Positions 42,128 through 53,700 of a stretch of 64,000 nt of DNA are shown here, piece after piece. Origin of the DNA: Heterostelium multicystogenum (taxonomy: Eukaryota > Evosea > Eumycetozoa > Acytosteliales > Acytosteliaceae). A model generated the notes under the pieces. That model was not told the origin of the DNA. It ran no database searches and saw only the letters and a program-made list of their open reading frames with translations. A program made the position numbers and the translations under genes. Location: the NCBI GenBank assembly GCA_003667245.1, contig RCNN01000095.1, positions 1 through 64,000 on the forward strand. Direction: 5' to 3'. The number at the start of each line of letters is the position of its first letter. The stretch's first letter is position 1.

Positions 42128-44169
42128 ATGGCAAGAACTGTATGTGTAAGAATGTAACAAAATCTGATTCTGATATTAATTTCTATGACTTACTATAGAA
42201 ACAGACAGCAAGGAAATCAGGAGGACCTGTCCTTATTGCTAAAAAGCAAGTGCGAAGAAAAAATATTATACCAAAGCAACGGTTAAAAAAACACGATTTG
42301 CAACAAGGAAAATGCACCCTATAAGAGTTTCCAAACAGCGATCAGGAAGCAACTCAATGAAGGTACTCCTTCTAGACAACTCGGTATACTAGTTTCAAAG
42401 AGACCAGATAGATATCCAAATATTCCGATTGAATCACAGAGGAGCCAAACTATTGGAAGATCACCATCAGCAGATGTTGTAGTACCAATCGATATGCTAT
42501 CATCAATGTAAGTATTCATTAGATAAAGCGTTCAATCATCTAGCTAACTCATTATCTTAGTCATTGTACAATTGAGATTGGATTGAATGACAGTGGAAAT
42601 CTTGAAATCAATGTGGTTGATAAAAGCACAAATGGAACCTACATTGAAGGTAAGAAGATTGGCAAAGATCTATCGAGTTTATTATTGAACAAACAAACCT
42701 TGAGTCTCTATATATCAAAGAAAGATCCTGGTATGTCATTGATTCAAAGTTGATACAATGATAGATAGACTCATCACTAACACCAAAATCTAGATATGAA
42801 TGTTGAATATGAATATCAAGAGAACATGGATAGTATTTTTGATTTAGAATCTGAATCATTGAAGAATATCACTGTTCCTGATATAAAAGAGATATGTCAT
42901 GCCATCAAGGTCGATGATGAGGTCTCTAAATTGTCGAAAGATATGTTGGTAGTGGCATACCGCCAAACCAGAGTGAGAAATTACAACTACGAACGATTGG
43001 CGATTTCAATGTCGAACTTTGAAGAAACAAGCGAATCTTCTGCAACAACAACTCTGCCACCTCATATCATCTGGAGAATATTTAAATACTGTTGGTATCA
43101 ACCATTTATGGGTGAAATTTATTCACGTAGACCGTTTAATTCTTGGAAGCTGTCACTCTCGCTACTGTCCAAAGAGTACTTTTACTTGGTTAGCCATGAG
43201 CTATTCAATTCTATATCGTTGATAAACTCCAACTATTTTTATTTCAAAACGAATCGTATTCGCTTCTACCCCAAGCTAATACATCCTTGTAACCTGTTCA
43301 CTAAGATACGCAAGCTTGAGGTAGGTGACAATGTATTTCAGGACCTTATCAACATTAAAAATTTATCGAGCTCTGTGTATGAGCTTCCAATCTTCCAAAG
43401 TCTACAGGTTCTTATTTTGCACCAGAGGGGAGGAAAACATGATTCCATGGAAGAGCTTGTCATGCCAAATATTAGAAAACTAAAAGTCTATAACAGTGAT
43501 ACTTATTATAAGTTTTTGGACTTATTCATCTTCCCCAAACTGAGAAAGCTTGATCTCATGGACGATTTTAAATATTCTTATTTAACACCATTCCAACCGG
43601 TGTTCTCCTACCTAAGTCAAATCTGCGCCAAGTTGGAAGAAATGAAAGGATTTTATCACTATGGATATCGCAAATATGAAAATGGAAATTGCGAAAGGCC
43701 AGAAGTGCAACCAATTCCAGATCCATCAACTCCCCCAGAGACAGAGCCAGAGAAACAAAACACCTCTAGATATCGTTACTACAATACAAAACCAGAGTAT
43801 AGTGGAAAAACAAGGACAAGATTGCTCTCTGTGCCAAAGACATTTTTTAACGATTGCAAAGAAGAGGAATTCCAAGTGCCAGACACTGTACGTGAGATTG
43901 AAATCATGGAGATACTCAATATAAATCAGTTAACCAGTATTCTCAAGGTAATAGAGGATCCAACATTCAAGTATCTTCTCGTATACTTCCCAAAGTTGGA
44001 TGATATCAAGCAGATCGAGAACTTACTTGAAAAGACAGGAACCTTCAAGTATTCTCACTATTCAATGAAACCAATCTCCTCTATGCGTAATCCCGCTTAC
44101 AAGATGTACCTTCTAAATACCAAATTTAAAGAAGTACCACATGAAAATTACTATGCCGAAAAAAAATGA
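42128..44169 (+). CDS. histone H3-tail-like / FHA / F-box-like protein
   Basis: ATG at 42128 encodes MART, then a 59 bp intron (42140-42198, GTATGT...ATAG) joins to KQTARKSGGPVLIAKKQV. After the initiator Met, ten residues, ARTKQTARKS, are identical to histone H3 positions 1-10, followed by GG. After a surplus base near 42312 comes an FHA domain (about 42452-42730) with all key residues: IGRSPSADVVVP, SSIHCTIEIG across an intron at about 42509-42560, and DKSTNGTYIEGKKIGK. A helical segment (VPDIKEICHAIKVDDE, LSKDMLVVAYRQT) faintly recalls SAP. From 43053 an F-box-like module LPPHIIWRIFKYCWYQ, then WKLSLSLLSKEYFYLVSHEL, precedes a leucine-rich C-terminal region (LRKLDLM). The frame stops at 44169, but one surplus A in the run near 44160 would extend it to 44233. 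Probable role: nuclear substrate adaptor in an SCF-type ligase, by inference. Confidence 0.7.
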
Positions 44170-44374
44170 AGTGATAGACCAAATAATGAGTGATGTCAAA
44201 GCAACTGAATCTGAAGAAACTACAAAGGCTTAAGAGCAGGTATTCTTTATAAATACTGTTAATGAAGATTGAAATGAATAAATGAAGGATCCAAGATATA
44301 CAGTCTTGTGATATTCTTTCCTTTGAAATACAAATATTTGACATATTAATTTTAAACTTTGATATCGGATTTAT

Positions 44375-45413
44375 TTATAAGTTGTTTGGTGATAGGGCAA
44401 AGTAGTAAGAGTTGATTATTGTAGTCGATAGACCAATGAAAAAATCAAGTCTCCATGTTGCTGTACCTCCGACTCCCATTCCACATGTTTTGGCATAAAG
44501 GGAAGATGGAGTATCAAATTGATATTGACGAACTGACATTGAGTTGGTATCAGTAATAACATTGATGTATGGTTCACCTGTTGGTAGTGTTTGAAAAGAA
44601 ATAAATTGATATTCCTCCGATAAACGTAGGATTCCATTGACTCCAGTGGCTGTGTTATTGTTTTCTCCATCAATCTTACAGGTGATTCCAAATAAACCAC
44701 CTTCTATAATAGCACAATCAGCATAGTATCCGTATATAGGAAGACCAATCACAATTTTAGCAGGAGTATTGACAAATAACTTCCATTCAAGGACTCTTTC
44801 TCTTACTTCAGAGATAGGAGAATTTGGCGCAAGTGGATTTGAGCTCCATCCCATATCGTAGCACATTAGAATGAAATAATCTGAGTATTCTGAGTTATAG
44901 TTCTCTGGACTGTAGCAACCAACAGCCAAAGATGCTACAAAATTGTTATTTTTTGACTTTAGGTATCCAAAGGCCATTTTGGTCCATTTGTTTTTGTAGC
45001 TATCGGAACTAAAGGAACCTTCAATATCCATGTGAAATCCATCTCCACCCATCTTTATCATCAAGTCAATGTCAGTTTGGTATTGTCCATTTTCGAAATA
45101 ATCGTTACAAGAAGATGAACTTGCAGTGCAACCAATTGAGAACATATGATGGACAGAAACACCCTTTGCATGTGCATTCTCTATCAACTCGTTTAAACAA
45201 TGATGGATCCCAACTGTTGAAATTCGTTATAATATTAGAATTGTTTGTCCACTGAACTACATCTTCATAATAAGAAAATGATTGGTTGTAAATTGTGAAG
45301 TATCCAAAAAATTGTTTACTATTGTAATTTACTCCTGGTGGAAACTGGTATGAAATTACTCCAACTTTGATTAAAAACACAACACAGATAGAAATGAATA
45401 CAAGTTTATTCAT
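44375..45413 (-). CDS. secreted GH18 glycosidase, di-N-acetylchitobiase-like
   Basis: Lysosomal or secreted enzyme predicted to cleave chitobiose cores. The start MNKLVFISICVVFLIKVG is a signal peptide. The catalytic GH18 signature appears as GGDGFHMDIEG (about 45040-45010), fitting D-G-x-x-x-D-x-E with the proton-donor Glu present. Other family features: FGYFTIYNQSF near the N-terminus, YSDYFILMCYDMGW (the beta6 YD motif), KIVIGLPIYGYYADC and TATWRLDFF near the end. Length, about 340 aa, suits CTBS. A surplus A near 45198 breaks the frame at SLF-NELIENAHAKG. The gene is divergent from gephyrin, 270 bp away. Confidence 0.85.
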
Positions 45414-45683
45414 TTTTATAATTTAGTAAACTGAATAAATATTCAAGAGAATGTTACTTGCCTAGATATCCTAAAGAAAAAATATAACCAATATTGTTTT
45501 TAGAAGTGGACTCAAAATATCTTTCATCATCGGAAACCAAAAAAAGAGACAAGAATACCCCATATTTTAATATCTTAAATTAATTTGCTGTAACCCATGA
45601 ATGAAATTCAAAAAACAACTTAAATGAAACGTGACTCATGAATTATCTGAAGATTAAAAAAACAACGATATTCATATTAAAGA

Positions 45684-47757
45684 ATGACAGACACACAACA
45701 ACAACAAGTACCGCAAACACCATCGTGGGAGATCGGTGTTTTAACTATCAGTGATAGAGTCAGTAGACAACAAGCTATCGATCAATCTGGTCCTGAGCTT
45801 ATTACTATTATAAAGGAACAACTCAAGGTTATTTTGGAATCACAGTTGGGTATCTCTTTGAAGATATCTGTCATCTACAAAGTGGTTCCCGATGAAATCG
45901 ATGCTATTCAGTCAATGGTCAAGCAATGGATTGCTAATGAGTTCAGATTGATTGTCACCACCGGTGGTACTGGTTTCTCACCACGTGATCTGACTCCTGA
46001 AGCGATTGAGCCATTGTTACAGAAAAAAAGCACCAGGTATTGTTGTTGCAATGCTCAAGAATAGTCTCGAAATCACCTCGCATGCAATGTTGAGCAGACC
46101 TGTTGCTTGGAATCGCTGGATTGTCTCTCATCATAACATTGCCAGGCAGCGTCAAAGGTGTTCGTGAGAATTTCACTACTGTTATGGCGGCACTTCCACA
46201 TGCCCTGGCTCTTATTGGTAGTGATCAGAAGGCATCTTTACCAGAGAGCCATCAGGCAAAGGATAAGCATCGACAACCAACTTCAATATCATCTGATGAT
46301 GTTCAAAAGCATGGACATGGACACAGTCACGGACATGGTCATTCTCATGGTCATAGTCACAGTCATGGACATAGCTGTGGAGGAAACAAAGACAGTGTTA
46401 GAGGATCAAAGTACCCAATGATAGATGTAGATCAAGCTGTTAAAATGATTTTAGAGCAATCTAAAGATATAAAGACAATTGAATCCATTCCAATTGAACA
46501 ATCACTTGGTATGGCATGTGCAACTTCAGTTCAATCTGTCGAGCCATTCCCACCATTTAGAGCATCGATTAAAGATGGTTATGCTGTTCGAGCAAAGGAT
46601 GGTTCTGGTCGCTATGTTGTATTGGGAAGCGCTTTGGCAGGTGGTGGTGATGCACACCGCTTGTCTGAACAACAATTAAAAGCAGAGAGAACCTGTGTTC
46701 GTATTACTACAGGTGCAATGATACCCGAGGGATATGATGCTGTCGTCATGGTTGAGGATACACAAATCATCAGTAAGGCAACAGATTCAGAATTAGAAGT
46801 TATCAATGTAGATGTTGGTGTTGCTGTTGGACAAGATATTAGAGCAATAGGAAGTGACATCAAAGCTGGTACAACTGTACTCAACAAAGGGGACAAGATT
46901 GGTGCTGCAGAGATTGGACTACTTGCAACTCTTGGTGTTACAACTATTTCAGTCTTCAAACCACCAAAGATTACTGTATGTACCATAACGAATAGAACTT
47001 TATTAAATCATCTAACATTGAAATCAATAGATTATTTCGACAGGAGACGAGTTAATGCCTCATGACACCAAGGAAGTTAAAGAAGGATTCATTAGAGATT
47101 CCAATTCTTTGACACTAAAATCAATAGTTAAAGAAGCAAGTCAACATTTTTGGTGAAGTTGGTTCTAAAACAGTCGAAAACTATGGTATCGTTAAGGATC
47201 AATTGGAGCCACTTAAAGAAGCTTTGATAAAGAGTTCAGAGTCATCAGATGTCATTATTACTAGTGGTGGTGTTTCCATGGGTGAGCTTGATCTTGTTAA
47301 ACCACTCCTTGAAAAAATGGGTAAAGTGCATTTCGGTCGTGTAAATATGAAACCAGGTAAACCTTTGACCTTTGCAACTATAGAGAACGCCCAAACCGGT
47401 AAGAAGACACTCGTATTCGCCTTGCCAGGTAATCCCGTAAGTACAATGGTTACATTCTACCTTTTTGTGCTTCCTGCTCTGCGTCAGATGTCAGGACACA
47501 CCGATATCAATCTACCATTGGTAGAAACCAAACTTGGAGAAAGTGTTAGAATGGATCCAGAGAGACCAGAGTACCACCGTTGTTTTATCAAGTGGGACTT
47601 CAATCAAAACTGCTTCGTTTCTCAAAGCACAGGCTCACAAGCATCCTGTCGTTTACTTAGTATGAAAAAATCAAATGCTCTCCTGATTCTCCCACAGAAA
47701 GAAGGAGTCCTTGAAAAAGGAACATCTTTAAAGGCAATGGTAATTGGACCACTATAA
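45684..47757 (+). CDS. gphn: gephyrin/Cnx1-type molybdenum cofactor protein (MogA-MoeA fusion)
   Basis: Two-domain enzyme for the last steps of molybdenum cofactor synthesis: adenylylation of molybdopterin (G domain) and molybdate insertion (E domain). The G domain comes first: IGVLTISDRVS, VTTGGTGFSPRDLTPEAIEP, MLSRPV and LSLIITLPGSVKGVRENF. A linker with about ten alternating His-Gly/His-Ser residues (46312-46377) follows. The E domain has PPFRASIKDGYAVRAKDG, GAMIPEGYDAVVMVEDT, GSDIKAG, STGDELM after an intron (about 46977-47031), SGGVSMGELDLV, FGRVNMKPGKPLTFA, FALPGNPVS and STGSQASCRL. G-linker-E order is that of gephyrin and fungal CnxE, not plant CNX1 (E then G). Surplus bases near 46023-46029, 46108 and 47148 break the frame in conserved blocks. 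Confidence 0.92.
46312..46377 (+). other. His-rich linker between gephyrin G and E domains
   Basis: Sequence encodes repeated HGHS/HSHG units ending in HSCGG. Such runs bind Zn, Ni or Cu in metal chaperones and transporters; here the role is inferred only. Confidence 0.8.
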
Positions 47758-47848
47758 ATCAATTTACAATGGTTTGATTATTATTTTATTATAAAATAGT
47801 AGATTTAGTATTACAGCTTTAATTTAATGGTACATAATTTTACATGAT

Positions 47849-49823
47849 TTAGATCAACAATGATAACAGGCACATGAAAAATAAATAGTATAGAGTTGTT
47901 GGATTTAATTGACTGGATCCATTGTAATTCAATATGTTTTCATCACTTGAATATTCTGGGATAGATTTGGATGTTGTATTTAAAACTAAATATTGGATTT
48001 ATATTAATTTGAGGAAAAGAATTAGAAATGTACAAGAGAATTAACTTACATTTGTTATAGTACACTAATATTACATCTTCAGATCCACAGAAATCGTTGT
48101 TTTCGCCAGTCGACGATATACATTTAATTTTACATTTCGATTCATCAGCAACATTCTTTAACAAAGAAGCGTCAATAGATTCAGCACACAAACAGGTATC
48201 CTGGTTGGTATTGGCAGATATTTCAAAACCTCTGGATTTACACCAATTTTTACAACCGCTGGTAGTCATATTAGGTGATTTACTTGCCTGAATAAATTTA
48301 CTGTAGGCATTGGATGATTCAAAGCAGCCAACATAACTGGTTTTAAAGATAGACAGTTTGTTGTATCCTCCACACATCTCGGTTTTATTGCCAGTGCATT
48401 TGGAGGAGCAATCACTCTGGTTTAATGCTTGGCCGTAGTAACCATAGCTGTTACCACAGTAACAAATATTTCCGAATGCAGTACCAGAGTATTGGAATAG
48501 TTTACTAGAGCAATAGTGAATACATTTAGCATTGGTCAAATTTGTATCTACAACCACACTTCCAGAAAGATCATGGGCCACTTGGTCATTGAAGCAACCC
48601 ATAAAATTACCAATGGGTTTAAAAGGAGTTGTGGTTGGAGTGTTAGTTGGAGCAGGTGTCACAACCGGTTGTACACTTCCAGTAGATGAAGTGGTTGTTG
48701 ACACAGAAGAAGTGGAACTTGTTGAGGATGTCGACGCAGTCGAAATAGAGGAAATGGTTGACATAGTAGAAACAGTTGAACCACTTGTAGAAATAGTAGA
48801 TCTCGATGTAAAATGGTAATGGTATATATTCGGTACCATTAAAAGAGAAAGTTTTATCACAACTACCCTCCCCAAAAGTCTGAAGAAATCCAAAATTTGG
48901 ATATCTGTACACAAGGAATCTGCTTTCAAATAAGAAATAGTAACCTCTACATGAAGTACCAATTGGGGGCAGTGAATCTATAGATACCTTTGCTTCTAGT
49001 TCCCAGATCAAGTTGAAGTGGAATTTTCTTACCGTCAATAACAATGGATGCTGATTCTTGGGGCATGCTCAGAATACCATGAAACTAAAAATATTGTATA
49101 TGAGGTATCCATGAATATATGTGATCCTGAATGGATAGGGTAAGATATATTATAACATAAAGCTTCACCAAAATCCTGAGTCCAATATGAATGATAGGTA
49201 CTTGAGTAGCTACTAGCATATCCTACACCACCAACCACAGAAAACTCTTGACATAATATTAGCTCTATGACCATCACCACTTCCATCAGAGGCACAATAA
49301 GTTGAATATGGATCACCACTTCCTGAGTCACATATCCATTGATTATTGGTATCCAGAGGTGATAGCATTCCAGCTGCAATATTTTCGCTGGCAAGTGGAG
49401 AACATTGGTAATAATTTTGAATTCTTTGGAATGTATCTGTACCGTCACATGAAGGATGAGAGAAAACAATTATTCTCTGACATATCGGTTGAATGGGCTA
49501 AAGCTGACATTCCAAGCGTGTTTTCCCAGTATAAAGGTGGAACAGGAGGGTAATTATTGGGATTCAATATTCCAGAATTTTCTAGTCTAGTATATTTTTT
49601 TAAATATAATAATGGATCTGATCGATAAATATATTAAATTAATATCAGATATTATTTTGTATATTAGAAAATATTTACCTATTCTCACAGCATTTACCAA
49701 AACGAAATTAGCTCTCGCTTGCCACACTGGATTTCCAAACATATCTGGCTCTCCATATCCATATATTAGATGAATTGATGAGATAATAATATATATACAT
49801 AGAAATAGTTTTACCATATTCAT
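47849..49823 (-). CDS. secreted CAP-domain protein with two WSC domains and a GPI-type C-terminus
   Basis: MNMVKLFLCIYIIISSIHLI is a signal peptide. After an intron the CAP/SCP domain has PVPPLYWENTLGMSALAHST, FLSHPSCDG, SENIAAG, GHRANIMS and YHSYWTQDFGEALC, covering the family His/Glu positions. A 100-residue beta-rich region follows, then a Ser/Thr mucin-like linker. Two Cys-rich WSC domains come next: GCFNDQVAHDLSG...CYCGNSYGYYG...CTGNKTEMCGG and YVGCFESSNAYSK...GCKNWCKSRG...CLCAES. After a last intron (about 47979-48050) the end is NYNGSSQLNPTTLYYLFF then MCLLSLLI, a hydrophobic tail after small residues, as in GPI-anchor signals. Cell-surface location with carbohydrate binding through WSC is inferred. 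At least three surplus bases break the frame (for example in the run near 48810). Confidence 0.72.
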
Positions 49824-50777
49824 TTTTAATTGGAACTATTTATTTGATTGAAATAACAACTTAATTTTCCAATATATAAATTGTATTAAGCTAAATCAAT
49901 CTTGAAATAAATAATTTATTAAAAAAATCATATAAATAATCAATTGCAGATATATGATTATATAATGTATTCCAATTGTAAACTTAGATTTTAATATAAT
50001 TAATATAACAAATTGGAAAAAAGACGTTGGTCTGTAATCACATCTTTTAATTCAGAGTAATTTGATCTACCAAATATTTTCTCCTTTATTTGGTAAAATT
50101 GTGGGGATTGTTAACAAGGTAAAAGACACCTTGATCAAAATTTTATAATAATAATAAATACACATATAACTCATCCATTTGATAATTATCCCTTTCTTTC
50201 TTTAACAATTCATTCGACACACTTTAAAGTAAACAAATTTAAAAACAATCCAAATTTTTAGTGTTTTCATTCTTTATTTGATTTGTTATACACTTTCTTG
50301 TTATAGTGTGTTGTGTTTAATAAAACTGATGGTAAAAAATGATTGTCTACTAAACACATAATATCAATATTTAAACAACAGTGTTATTATTGTATTTTAA
50401 GTAAACAATAATAATTATTATTTGTAAATCCTACCAGATTTTGTAAACAGATATTTCTACCAATCTATTTTTTAATTTATTTTGTGTAAAATGACATCTA
50501 CACTTAAATCTAGGTATTAAATAGTATTTATTCAAACAACTGTCGGTCTAATCACTATGCGTACGAGGTTAATCACGTGTATTTGATTGAATGTAAATCA
50601 TGTGATTGTACAACATGGTGAAATTTATACTTTTTTGTCGATAATCTTTACAAATCATTATATTAAAAGATAATAACTTAGAGCATGGATTCCATGTGGT
50701 CTGGTTTGTTTTAAATATAAATATTATATAAAATGTTTATTGCTATTACCATGTAGGTTATTATATTTATCATGCTA
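49824..50777. other. intergenic, AT-rich
   Basis: Between the CAP-WSC start and the GBF1 stop. A CACGTG site at about 50574 sits in an imperfect inverted repeat with a CATGTG copy near 50597. No RNA gene recognised. Confidence 0.5.
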
Positions 50778-53700
50778 TTATTGTTTTGGAGAGCTTATTG
50801 GCGACAAACTATTTGTACTACTAATATTGTTGTTGTTTGGAACTATATTACTGGTAGGAGAAGGGATTGGAATTCCACCACTGCTTCCCAAAGATGAAAC
50901 TATAGGAATTCCAATACTACCAGGTGTGTTATTGTTGATATCCTGAGAGTGACTTAATGGAACACCCACTGCTTGTAATGTTAATAGGATTGGATGTTGT
51001 TGAGGTGGATGGAATTTGGACGGTTGATTCTGGCGCTCCTGTATTTTGTTGCTGTGCTGGTTGGTTATGATTTGGATCAACTCTAGCAAGAACATCTTCT
51101 CGAATCTTTGGACAGAAATCGTTTATACTTGTCCAAGTTAATTCCCAAAGCTTAATGGATGCTTCTGAGTGTGTTGGGTTGGGTGCTTTGAATACACCAG
51201 AGTTGTTCATTACCAAAAGCATATTCTTGAGTGATTCTGGGACTGATTCTGAGAGAGAACTTCTGATAATCCCATGTATGTACGTAGATAGGTCAGGATT
51301 GTAGTCCACAACAACATAAAATCAGCATGTTGAATAATGATATTAAGATTCTGTAGGAATACCTTGGAAAGAAGTGCAGAAGCACGAAGTCTTGTGTCTT
51401 CGTAGTTTGACTCTTTTGCATTATCCTTCAAATTATCCAAAAGTGGGAAACAAGGTCAACAAAAACAACTGAACCACATCTGAGGTGAAAGTACATCTAA
51501 ACTGGAAGATAAAATACACTTCTGAAGGTAACTCATTGCATTGTTTCTGATGACCGACTTGGCGTCTACACATAGCTTAGAAAGAGTCTTTTAAGATAGG
51601 TGACCAGAAAGTATCCCAAGCTTCCTTGATCTTTTGTTCCATTTTTCTTTTTTTGTATTTTCTCAGTAATCGACAGAGATTCAGTTGATGCGGGTATGAG
51701 AGTGATTTGGCTCAATTCTGAGATCCTTGTAAATATATAATAGAGTAGCTCCATAGCCTTGATGGTGACAGTTGGTGGAACAGTAGTCGAGTTGATAAAG
51801 CAGTTGATAGTGGTCAGACATTGAACGCAAGAATTCAGAGTAAGTGATTCTTGCATGGCCAAGAGTGAAAGTGCTTCACATGCACGTCCAGAAGCCTTTT
51901 GGTTTCCAGCTAAAATGATGATCATTCCCATGATTGGTTCCCACGATTCTGGATTAACTGATAAAAAACTTGATTTGTTCACCTACCAATTGGACAAGAG
52001 CCACCGACATCTTTTCAGCGATGGAATCAAAAACTGGATTGACATGGAGTATCAATTTCACCAAGGGCTGTAGTGACTGAGAGACCTCTGGTACATACAA
52101 CAATCGTATCAAAAGGTACATAACAGAGATGAATGTCTTTCCAATGTATTGATTCAAATTTGAATCACTAACCATAATGATATTCTCGATATTCTTGACA
52201 AATCCACTCCAAATTAGATTCAATCGGTCCACATTTAATAATACAATATGTGTAAGTAAATCTAAACAAAACATAGCCTGTGATTGATTGAAACCATTTG
52301 TCTTTGGTGTAGTTAATTGATATAGAACCTGCAATAAATGCTCTAAAGATGCCAATGGTAAATTCCTATTAAACCGGATAGATTAATATATTGATTCTCC
52401 ACCTGATAGCAAGATTATAACATACTTTGACTCTAAGAATAAATCCTTAATGTGACAATTCTCTACACAAATCTTTGCCTTATCTTCATCTTTGTTTTCA
52501 ACAACAATCTCTTCGTCTCCAGTAAACCAGAATCTTAAAATAGATGATGATTTCTGTTGATTAGTTTGCTCAACGTCTAATCATTAGCAGAGTTAGTTAT
52601 GCGTTAAATTGATTCTTGAGATTGTTCGATTACATACTTTTACTTGCAGGTGCTGTATTATTTTCAATTGGGAAAATCAATGGGATCGAATATACTTGAA
52701 AGTAAACCAAGCTTGTGCATTTTGCAAATGACCATAATTAAATTCTTCCACGACTCGGTTAGATGTCCAGAGTACTTCATTGCAATTTCAAATTGGTGAT
52801 CGTAGCAAGTTGTGCTTTGTTGTCACCAATGAAAGGTGTGTGCACACCTTCTTTTTCGATGAGGGTAGTATTACTACAAAGTGAGTTCATAAGATTATCG
52901 ATAGATTCGTTGATGTTGTTGTTGGCAGATACCTGTGCACAGAGATGGAAGCCATCCAACACTCTCTTGCTGAGGGAATCATTTTTCAATCTTCTCGAAA
53001 ACATTAGAAATAGATGGGATAACAACATTCAATATAATTGGGAAATATCTCTCGATCGTATTCATTTGAATCGATTGTAGTATAGCTTGACATCTTTCTA
53101 GTCCTAATAAAAAGGATTAATACAAATGTGAACGCATTGAAAACTGAATTGTACATACTTTTTAAGTGTATTTCTCCATGTTGAATTGGTAACTACACCA
53201 GGAGTAGTTGATTCATCCTCGGCACATAGTTGGACAGTCATTTCATCAAACATGTTTTTAATCAAGTCCTTTGAAATATGGCAAGGAATCAAACATTTTT
53301 TCGAAAAGATTGGAGCGTCATTCTATCTCTTGGCTGGATATTGGGGTTGAATGTTGAAGTATGTAACATTAGACCGGAATACAAACAAATGAATAGGGAA
53401 TCTTCATCTTTGAAGATATGCTTGCCTTGTGCGACGAGTGTTTCGAAAAATCTTTTTGGCCAACATCTCAAAGATGTGCTTCAACAACAGCAGATTCGCC
53501 AGGAATAATAAAACTCTCCAAGAAAGCTCTGTACACAGAAATATAACCATCATATTTGTCAATAAAGTAATCGAGATACTCTGACAATACCTCTTTGTTT
53601 GTCTTCTTTCCAATGTATTCACCAACTGTTTTTCAAATTCAACTTGGGTGTTTCCAAAAAAGAATTTAGAGATACTCTTTGGATCCATTGTTTCGAAGAT

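Noticed and set aside
50574..50610. CACGTG/CATGTG inverted pair as a defined regulatory element
   Set aside because: The match between arms is imperfect and a single CACGTG can arise by chance; kept only as a note in the intergenic entry.
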